From assembly GCA_041623895.1 (NCBI GenBank), contig JBFJVZ010000046.1, positions 1 through 26,966 on the forward strand: a stretch of DNA of 26,966 bases, written 5' to 3'. The first letter of the stretch is position 1. Every line of letters starts with the position of its first letter. Positions 20,836 to 26,966 of the stretch are shown here, piece after piece. This DNA is from JBFJVZ01 sp041623895 (GTDB lineage: Bacteria; Planctomycetota; Planctomycetia; Pirellulales; Pirellulaceae). Position numbers and translations under genes: made by a program. The notes under the pieces were generated by a model. The model was given only the letters and a program-made list of their open reading frames with translations. It was not told the origin of the DNA and did not search any database.

Positions 20836-22563
20836 ATGCCAGCGACCAAGATTTCCGAACTCCTGCCGATCCCAGATGGGGCGAAAACGCCGCACGCCTA
20901 CCAGGTGTTTGGGCTGGAGGGCGGCGAACAGGATAGAGAAAAGATTAAGTCGGCGGTTGCGGAAATCTATCGGCGGCTAAAAGATGCGAAGGCCGATACC
21001 GATCCGGCACTGTGGCGGAAAGCGGCGAAGTTAGTCGAAAAGGCGCGAGGCATCCTCAGCGATCCCAAAAAACGTGCGGCCCTGGATGCAAGATTCGGCG
21101 TGATCCAATTTGATGATGTCGCAGACAACGACGCGCCGGCAGCGGATCCTTTAGCCGGCATCCTGCCCGCCAGTGATCCGCTCGCCGTTTCCAATGATCC
21201 ACTTGCCGCCGTTGTCCCCAGTGGCAACCCGATGGCGGTCGGCGTGTTGGCGCAGCCGGGCGCCGGGATGGCTCCGGTTGGTGTGGCACCAACCGCACCC
21301 GATCCGATGATGCCACCAAGCCTGGCCGATGAGCGGCAATTGGGCGGCACCGCGGTTCAGTCGTTGCCAGTGGCAGCAGCGACTACGGCTCCGAGCGCGT
21401 CCGATGGTCATCCCGTTGTGTTGAAGGCCAAGAAGTCAACTCGGCGGCGACGAAAAGCTGTCTTGGGAACGCTGATGTTTGGGATCTTCATGCTGGGCAT
21501 GTTTGGCATTATCGCTGCGCTGCTGTACTTCTTCGTTGCCGGCCCGGGACATCTTTCCGTAACAAGCAAAGACGGCCAACTCTCGATCAGCACCTCGCCG
21601 CAAGAGCAACCACCGACCCCAATATACGACCCACTGCCTGGCCGGCCCATCTCGGCGCCCGTCAATAACGATCCTGTCTTGGGTCGTGTGCCCAAAGGTC
21701 CGGCAAGGCCAGCTGGCTCACTGGCTGACGCCAATCCGATGGCGAATCCAAACGGCACTTCGCAGACCGGTGAAGTTACCATCCCGCCGATGCAGTCGAC
21801 GCCCCAAACCTCGCCAGTACAGCCCGAGCCAACACAGACGGAGCCTCCATCCCAGCCGGACACAACCACCAACCCGGACACACCCGCGGAGACTGAACCG
21901 GATCCCGAAATGACTCCGGAAAACATGACTCCGGAAAACATGAAGCCGGAGAATCCCAGTTCGGAGGTATTGCCGGTAACGCCAGGTCAGCAGGAGAGCC
22001 CGCCGACGGAAATGACTGACGACATGATTGCGGTCGCAAACGCCGCGATCGCCAACGTCGAACAGCTGATCCAACAAGCTGACTGGGAACAGATGAAACC
22101 GGCCGCCAGCAAAGTTACCGAGATGACGTTGTCCGACCAGCAACGTGAATATGCGGATGCCCTCTATCACTTGGCGGACCTGGCAACCTTTTATCGAGGT
22201 GGAATCGTCAAAGGCATCGGAACGCTGCAAACGGCATCGACCTTTGATATCGCCGAAGGCGTTTCTGTGCTGGTCGTGGAAACGACGCGGGAAGGGCTGA
22301 CGATTCGCCGCGGTGCACGAAATAAGGACTACACGGTGGATAACATGCCGTTCAGCCTCGCAGAAACGCTGTGCTCGTTCGCCTTATCGCCCGACAAACC
22401 CGACAACATTGCCGCCCGCTCTTGCTTTCAATCGATCGCGCCGCAGTCAAGTGCTGATTATCGCAAAGACGCACTCACTTGGCTTGAATTCGTCAACCAG
22501 GACGTCGAAGGCGTCGACACCAAGAAAGTTGCCGAGGCGATCAAGAAACTGTTTCCTGATTGA
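20836..22563 (+). CDS. Single-pass membrane protein with J-domain-like N-terminus
   Basis: About 575 residues from ATG 20836 (an in-frame ATG at 20782 would add 18 unconvincing residues). Residues 20-90 look like a J-domain helix bundle (YQVFGLEGGEQDREKIKSAV, then ILSDPKKRAALDARFG) but have no HPD, so Hsp70 stimulation is not expected. Next comes a Pro/Ala linker with DPLA repeats, a basic stop (KKSTRRRRK), a membrane helix near 208-235, a Pro/Thr/Glu-rich stretch with PENM repeats, and a globular C-terminal domain of about 190 residues. The basic side predicts a cytoplasmic N-terminus and an exported C-terminus. I do not recognise a named family. The M20 enzyme follows 77 bp later. Confidence 0.75.
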   Translation: MPATKISELLPIPDGAKTPHAYQVFGLEGGEQDREKIKSAVAEIYRRLKDAKADTDPALWRKAAKLVEKARGILSDPKKRAALDARFGVIQFDDVADNDAPAADPLAGILPASDPLAVSNDPLAAVVPSGNPMAVGVLAQPGAGMAPVGVAPTAPDPMMPPSLADERQLGGTAVQSLPVAAATTAPSASDGHPVVLKAKKSTRRRRKAVLGTLMFGIFMLGMFGIIAALLYFFVAGPGHLSVTSKDGQLSISTSPQEQPPTPIYDPLPGRPISAPVNNDPVLGRVPKGPARPAGSLADANPMANPNGTSQTGEVTIPPMQSTPQTSPVQPEPTQTEPPSQPDTTTNPDTPAETEPDPEMTPENMTPENMKPENPSSEVLPVTPGQQESPPTEMTDDMIAVANAAIANVEQLIQQADWEQMKPAASKVTEMTLSDQQREYADALYHLADLATFYRGGIVKGIGTLQTASTFDIAEGVSVLVVETTREGLTIRRGARNKDYTVDNMPFSLAETLCSFALSPDKPDNIAARSCFQSIAPQSSADYRKDALTWLEFVNQDVEGVDTKKVAEAIKKLFPD

Positions 22564-22640
22564 CACCGCTGTTGGCCTTGTCGCCTATAGTATTAACAGT
22601 TTCTTTGCTCCCCTTTCTCTTTGGCATCCTGCCGCCTCCG

Positions 22641-23786
22641 ATGACGCTTCTGCGCGATAGCATCGACACGCTTAGCAGCCTAATCGCTTTTGATTCAGTC
22701 AGCTCCAACAGCAATCAGGCAATCTCCCAGTGGGTAAGTGATTATCTTGCCTCTCTTGGCTTCACGATCGAAGAGTCGGAGTACCGCGACGAGCAGCAGA
22801 CACCGAAAATCAACATCGTGGCGCGGCGAGCCCCGGCGGCTGGCTCCGATCAAGGCGGGCTGGCGTATTTTTGTCACACCGATGTTGTCCCGGCGGTAGG
22901 CTGGACCGGTCCGGACGGTGATCCGTTTAAAGCTGTTGTCCAGCACGATCGCATCTATGGTCGCGGATCGTGTGACATGAAAGGTTCGCTGGTTGCCATG
23001 ATGGCGGCCGCGTCACAGATTTCAGCCGCTCAGCAATCCGCGCCCCTGTGGATCGTCTGTACGGCCGATGAGGAACTTGCCTTTGAGGGTGCCAAGCATC
23101 TGGTCGCCGAATCGGACGCTTATCAGCAGATCGTCGCTGCGCAGCCGGTCAGCATCATCGGTGAACCAACACGTTTGAGTGTGGTTCATGCTCATAAAGG
23201 GATCACTGGATTCCAAATCTTCAGTCACGGTCGTGCCGCGCACAGCAGCAGCGCCGACGGCATCAATGCCAATGAAGCAATGGTGCCGATGCTGCAAAAA
23301 TTACTGGAGCTGAACGAACGAACGCGACGTGATCAAAGTTACCAGGACGAACGCTTCGATCCGCCCATCTTGTCGTGGAATTTTGGCGTCAGTGACCACT
23401 CTGCGGCCGTCAACATCACGCCCGAGCGAAGTACCGCTTGGGTCAGCTTGCGATCGATGCCGGGAATCCTGGGTGAAGACTTGATCGAGGAAGCAAGGCA
23501 AACGGCCCAGACACTGGGGCTGGAGTTCAAGCGGTTTCGCGGTGGTGGGCCCGTTTGGATTGATCCCGATGCGGCTTGGATTCAACAGATGTGTGAAATA
23601 GCGGGCGGTCAGCCGCAGACGGTTTGCTATGGAACCGACGGCGGCGAGTTTTCGGAACTAGAGAAACGGCTCGTGATCGGCCCCGGCGATATCGCGCAAG
23701 CGCACACCACCGACGAGTGGATCGAAATCGAGCAGTTGGAGAAAGGCATCCAGCTGTACCGCCAGGCGATCAACAAGTGGTGCTAA
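22641..23786 (+). CDS. M20 family deacetylase/peptidase, ArgE/DapE-like
   Basis: 381 residues from ATG 22641; a TTG overlapping the previous stop (22560) is in frame but would add a hydrophobic stretch not typical of the family. Two-zinc M20 ligands are present: His79 and catalytic Asp81 (FCHTDVVP), Asp112 (GRGSCDMKG), general base Glu144 with Glu145 (TADEEL), Glu175-region (GEPTRL), and the final His in GDIAQAHTTDEW. The dimerisation domain contains AHSSSADGINANEAM. Closest reading is acetylornithine deacetylase (ArgE) or a related N-acyl amino acid hydrolase; succinyl-diaminopimelate desuccinylase is possible. It converges with the transhydrogenase gene, with 6 bp between stops. Confidence 0.88.
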   Translation: MTLLRDSIDTLSSLIAFDSVSSNSNQAISQWVSDYLASLGFTIEESEYRDEQQTPKINIVARRAPAAGSDQGGLAYFCHTDVVPAVGWTGPDGDPFKAVVQHDRIYGRGSCDMKGSLVAMMAAASQISAAQQSAPLWIVCTADEELAFEGAKHLVAESDAYQQIVAAQPVSIIGEPTRLSVVHAHKGITGFQIFSHGRAAHSSSADGINANEAMVPMLQKLLELNERTRRDQSYQDERFDPPILSWNFGVSDHSAAVNITPERSTAWVSLRSMPGILGEDLIEEARQTAQTLGLEFKRFRGGGPVWIDPDAAWIQQMCEIAGGQPQTVCYGTDGGEFSELEKRLVIGPGDIAQAHTTDEWIEIEQLEKGIQLYRQAINKWC

Positions 23787-23792
23787 CCGTTC

Positions 23793-25184
23793 TCAAAACA
23801 GGCGGTTCATCCCGTTCAGCGCGGCGACGCGGTAGGCTTCGGCCATCGTCGGATAGTTGAACGTTGTCTCGGTAAAGTATTCGATCGTATTGTGGCCTTG
23901 GGGTTGGTGCATGATTGCTTGTCCAATGTGCACGATCTCGGAGGCGTTCGCCCCAAAGCAATGCACACCCAAAATTTCCAGCGTGTCACGATGAAACAGC
24001 AGCTTTAACATGCCTGTCGTCCGACCTGTGATTTGAGCGCGCGCCAGGCTTTTGAATTGGCTCTGGCCGACTTCGTAAGGAACGCAGGCGGCGGTTAGTT
24101 CTCGTTCAGTTTTGCCCACGCTGCTGATTTCAGGGCTCGTATAGATGCCCGTGGGGATGTCATGGATGCGCAAGTCGCCATCGCACTGGCCAAGCATGTG
24201 CATCGAAGCGGCACGGCCCTGCGTGTAGGCGGCACTGGCCAACGACGGATAACCGATCACGTCACCGACGGCGTATATGTTTGGCCGCGCCGTTTGAAAC
24301 TGACCGTCGACTTCCAGTTGCCCGCGACTGTTGGGTTCCAAGCCGACGTTCTCCAGACCCAGGTCTTCGGTATTGCCGGAGCGACCGTTGGCCCACAGCA
24401 GTGCATTAGTTTTCAGTTGTTTGCCGCTCTTCAGACTCAGGATCACGCCGTCATCCGCTCCGTCAATCGTATTCATCGATTCGTTGTGACGGATGATCAC
24501 ACCCTGGTCACGCAAGTGATACGACAACGCGTCGATGATCTCGTCATCAAGAAACTCCAACAGCTTGCTGCGCGTGTTGACAAGATTGACCTTGATACCC
24601 AGATTGCGAAACATCGATGCGTATTCGGTACCGATCACGCCCGCGCCATAGACGGTGATCGAGTTCGGCTTTTCTGCCATCGCTAAGACCGTGTCGCTGT
24701 CAAAGATCCGGGGGTGATCAAAATCAACATCCGGTGGTCGGTATGGCCGGCTACCGGTGGCGATCACGAAATTTTTTGCACGAACGGGTTCACAGTCGTC
24801 AATGGCCAGCGTGTGATCGTCAACGAAACTGGCCGTGCCTCGATAGATATCGACGTCGTTGCGATCGTAAAACGACTGCCGCATCGTCACCTGCTTGGAA
24901 ATGATCGCCTGGGTCCCGCGGCGGAGTTGATCCAGCGTCGGGCTGGCGTTGATACCCATTTCGCGAAAAACCGGATTTCGCAGCGCGTTCATGGTCGCAG
25001 TGATCGCGTAGCGGAGCGCTTTGCTGGGAATCGTGCCCCAATGGGTACAACCACCGCCAATTTGCGGGTATCTTTCGGCGACGGCCACGCGCCAACCCCC
25101 TTTGGCGGCCTGCATGGCGGCGCCTTCGCCTCCCGGACCGGTACCAATCACGAACAGGTCATAGTCATAATTTGAGTCGTTCAT
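23793..25184 (-). CDS. sthA: Soluble pyridine nucleotide transhydrogenase
   Basis: 463 residues. The fold is that of flavoprotein disulfide reductases: FAD motif GTGPGGEGAA at 14-23, NAD(P) motif YGAGVIGTEYASMF near 187-200, second FAD motif NIYAVGDVIG and a C-terminal dimerisation domain. At the redox site it reads GGGCTHWGTIPSKALR, with Cys46 but Thr51 in place of the second cysteine. Loss of that disulfide is diagnostic for SthA over lipoamide dehydrogenase or mercuric reductase. It interconverts NADPH and NADH. ATG 25184 lies 44 bp from the divergent amidase start, so the two share a compact promoter region. Confidence 0.93.
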   Translation of the reverse strand: MNDSNYDYDLFVIGTGPGGEGAAMQAAKGGWRVAVAERYPQIGGGCTHWGTIPSKALRYAITATMNALRNPVFREMGINASPTLDQLRRGTQAIISKQVTMRQSFYDRNDVDIYRGTASFVDDHTLAIDDCEPVRAKNFVIATGSRPYRPPDVDFDHPRIFDSDTVLAMAEKPNSITVYGAGVIGTEYASMFRNLGIKVNLVNTRSKLLEFLDDEIIDALSYHLRDQGVIIRHNESMNTIDGADDGVILSLKSGKQLKTNALLWANGRSGNTEDLGLENVGLEPNSRGQLEVDGQFQTARPNIYAVGDVIGYPSLASAAYTQGRAASMHMLGQCDGDLRIHDIPTGIYTSPEISSVGKTERELTAACVPYEVGQSQFKSLARAQITGRTTGMLKLLFHRDTLEILGVHCFGANASEIVHIGQAIMHQPQGHNTIEYFTETTFNYPTMAEAYRVAALNGMNRLF

Positions 25185-25228
25185 GCTGGCTCACTCTGGT
25201 GTGCGACAATTCAGGAAATGGTTTTAAG

Positions 25229-26047
25229 ATGTTGATCGCTTGCGTCCAATCCGACGTTACCTTTGCGGATGTTACCGCAAACCTCGATAGGAGCCTAAGG
25301 TGGATCGCCGAAGCCGGTGATCGCGGGGCCGATTTGGTCGTCATGCCCGAATGCATGCTTAGCGGATACGCCTTTGAGAGCCGAGAGCAAGCATTGCCCC
25401 ACGCTTTGCCGATCGACAGCGAGGTATTCGCCCAGATTGCCCAGGCGGCGGCCCAGCACGATCTGCTGGTGACTCTGGGGTTCCTGGAGAAAAACGGTGA
25501 GAAGCTGCACAATTCAGCGGCCCTGATTGGACCTGACGGCGTGATCGGTCAATATCGCAAAGTCCATCTGCCGCACTTGGGAATTGATCGCTTCGTTGAC
25601 CGAGGCGATATTCCTTATCAACCGATCACCTCCGGTGACGTCAGAATTGGCTTGGCGATTTGTTACGACAGCTCGTTTCCTGAACCGATGCGGGTTCTGG
25701 CCCTAAACGGTGCCGACGTGATCGCTTTGGGTACCAACTGGCCCGACGCGGCGAAGCATACGGCTGTGATTGTGCCTCCGGCCCGCAGCATGGAAAACCA
25801 TTACTTCTTTGTCGCCGCCAATCGCGTCGGCCGGGAGAACGGATTCGCTTTTTGCGGTCTCAGCTCGATTTGCGGGCCTGACGGAATCGTGCTGGCCAAA
25901 TCAAATGATGATGCCGAAACGATCCTGTACGCTGAAGTCAACATTGCTGACGCACGAAACAAGCGCATCGAACGCACCAAAGGCGCCCACGTGATCGATC
26001 GTTTCGCCGACCGCGTGCCGGAATTCTACATCGGACTGGACCGCTAA
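25229..26047 (+). CDS. Carbon-nitrogen hydrolase (nitrilase superfamily amidase)
   Basis: 272 residues from ATG 25229, preceded by AGGAAA about 11 nt upstream. The catalytic triad is Glu41 (VVMPECMLSG), Lys111 (YRKVHLP) and Cys145 (ICYDSSFPE). LALNGADVIALGTNWP and ENHYFFVAANRVG are standard nitrilase-superfamily segments. The family hydrolyses amides, carbamoyl compounds or deaminated glutathione; the substrate is not evident. An in-frame upstream codon at 25172 would overlap the divergent sthA gene and adds nothing conserved. Expressed divergently from sthA across 44 bp. Confidence 0.9.
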   Translation: MLIACVQSDVTFADVTANLDRSLRWIAEAGDRGADLVVMPECMLSGYAFESREQALPHALPIDSEVFAQIAQAAAQHDLLVTLGFLEKNGEKLHNSAALIGPDGVIGQYRKVHLPHLGIDRFVDRGDIPYQPITSGDVRIGLAICYDSSFPEPMRVLALNGADVIALGTNWPDAAKHTAVIVPPARSMENHYFFVAANRVGRENGFAFCGLSSICGPDGIVLAKSNDDAETILYAEVNIADARNKRIERTKGAHVIDRFADRVPEFYIGLDR

Positions 26048-26110
26048 ACAATCGCCACACGTCGTCATGGCGAATCGTGCAGAAATTGCGCTTCTTAGTT
26101 AGACATTTTC

Positions 26111-26163
26111 GTAGGCCAGGACTTGTCCTGGCAGCAGCATAGCCAGGACAAGTCGTGGCCTAC
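26111..26163. repeat. 53-bp inverted-repeat element with 22-bp arms
   Basis: Arms at 26111-26132 and 26142-26163 are complementary at 21 of 22 positions, with a 9-nt loop. Each arm also contains a smaller palindrome (CCAGGAC-TT-GTCCTGG in the left arm), so a cruciform or two side hairpins is possible. There is no T-run. The length and nested symmetry look like a dispersed intergenic repeat (REP-like) rather than a single-gene terminator. Confidence 0.8.
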
Positions 26164-26251
26164 CATCGACTGGCCTGCATCGTATTGAATCGGTTACGTG
26201 AAAAATGAAAAGGCTCGAGTGCCTGAAGCACGGTAGGTTGCCAATCGCGCC

Positions 26252-26935
26252 ATGAAACCTACTCTCCTACTTCTGACCGTGTTCGCACTGGCGATGGGGC
26301 TCTTGGAAGCCGCCGTTGTGGTCTACATGCGTCGTCTCTACTATCCGGACAATCCGCTGGAGTTATTCCCACTGCGGTTTCTGGAGGTCTACGATCCGCT
26401 CTTGGAGATAAGTCGTGAAGCGGCAACGATCGGCATGCTTGTGTCCGTCGCCTTGCTCGCAGAACGTTCATCGGCAACTCGCAGCTTTGCCGCATTTGTT
26501 TTTGTTTTCGGCGCGTGGGATCTGTTTTATTACTTCTGGTTGCGGATGCTGCTGGGCTGGCCGGTATCCTGGTTGGAATGGGACGTTCTGTTTCTAATCC
26601 CCGGTGTGTGGCTCGGCCCATGGATTTGTCCCGCCATGATCGCATTGTTATTCGTGGCTTGGGGATCCTGGACGCTCAACTCGATGGGCGGCATTCAATT
26701 CACAAGTCGCAGTCTTCTCGTCTTTTTGAGCGGAGCAGTTCTCGGAGTCATTTCGTTCTTGCAGCCGGCGGCGCACGTGATCTTAGACGAAGGAGCAGCC
26801 AAGTTGAGCCAGTACGAACCAACCGTCTTTTGGTGGTGGCTGTTCGCAGTCGCTTATCTGCTGATGGCCGGCGGCCTTGGCATGACTCTGTGTACAAACA
26901 CAAACACCAATAGCTGCGGAGCAGCGAAAGCATAA
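26252..26935 (+). CDS. Conserved multi-pass membrane protein of unknown function
   Basis: 227 residues with about six hydrophobic segments. Distinctive conserved-looking stretches are LEAAVVVYMRRLYYPDNP (18-35), SREAATIGMLVSVA, FGAWDLFYYFWLRMLLGWP and EWDVLFLIPGVWLGP; the WD-YY-GWP-WD-FLIP pattern suggests a defined family, but I cannot name it or assign a reaction. ATG 26252 leads straight into the first helix. It stands alone after the inverted-repeat element. The Asn/Thr-rich end (TNTNTNS) is low complexity. Confidence 0.8.
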   Translation: MKPTLLLLTVFALAMGLLEAAVVVYMRRLYYPDNPLELFPLRFLEVYDPLLEISREAATIGMLVSVALLAERSSATRSFAAFVFVFGAWDLFYYFWLRMLLGWPVSWLEWDVLFLIPGVWLGPWICPAMIALLFVAWGSWTLNSMGGIQFTSRSLLVFLSGAVLGVISFLQPAAHVILDEGAAKLSQYEPTVFWWWLFAVAYLLMAGGLGMTLCTNTNTNSCGAAKA

Positions 26936-26966
26936 AGCCTGGGGTGAACCAACGAGCGACAGCGAA

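Noticed and set aside
22560..22596. TTGACA followed by TATA-like bases as a promoter for the M20 gene
   Set aside because: The best -10-like hexamers lie 18-20 bp or more away and match poorly, and the -35 is made by the stop codon context of the preceding gene; too weak to list.
23793..25184. Dihydrolipoamide dehydrogenase or mercuric reductase
   Set aside because: The second redox-active cysteine is replaced by Thr51, which rules out the disulfide chemistry and fits SthA.

Overview
The window looks like a chromosomal piece of a planctomycete of the Rhodopirellula/Pirellulaceae kind. This is inferred from the gene content (a sigma-70 factor with a long helix-turn-helix extension, a J-like membrane protein, secreted proteins of unknown family), moderately high GC, few clear Shine-Dalgarno sites, and short palindromic or 7-bp tandem repeats between genes. 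No phylogenetic search was possible.

Positions 1-11268 (all minus strand) hold an electron-transfer cluster. In transcription order it is rnfB, a very large pyruvate:ferredoxin oxidoreductase (PFOR), rnfC, rnfD, rnfG, rnfE, rnfA, a 69-residue membrane-anchored Cys-rich protein resembling NqrM, and a plant-type ferredoxin-NADP reductase cut by the window edge. From PFOR to the reductase every junction overlaps or is 1 nt apart, so this is one translationally coupled operon. The likely logic is that PFOR oxidises pyruvate and reduces ferredoxin, RNF passes those electrons to NAD+ while pumping ions, and the reductase offers a branch to NADP+. The PFOR is about 1639 residues against roughly 1200 for ordinary NifJ, with two internal insertions and a C-terminal ferredoxin domain.

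Positions 11415-13172 (minus) carry an aldo/keto reductase followed by a sugar 3-epimerase-like TIM barrel, probably a two-gene sugar operon. Positions 13490-15169 (minus) encode the sigma-70 family protein, which has three predicted HTH segments before a core with reduced region 3. A 774-bp gap with two palindromes separates it from the plus-strand genes.

Positions 15944-23786 (plus) hold two secreted proteins of unknown function, a strong terminator, a probable SRP RNA on the minus strand, obg overlapped by coaX (type III pantothenate kinase), a single-pass protein with a J-like N-terminus, and an M20 deacetylase. SthA transhydrogenase (minus, 23793-25184) converges with the deacetylase and diverges from a nitrilase-family amidase (plus). 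A 53-bp inverted-repeat element and a conserved integral membrane protein end the window.

The best candidate for something new is the PFOR-RNF-FNR unit with its enlarged PFOR and NqrM-like accessory protein; second is the multi-HTH sigma factor.
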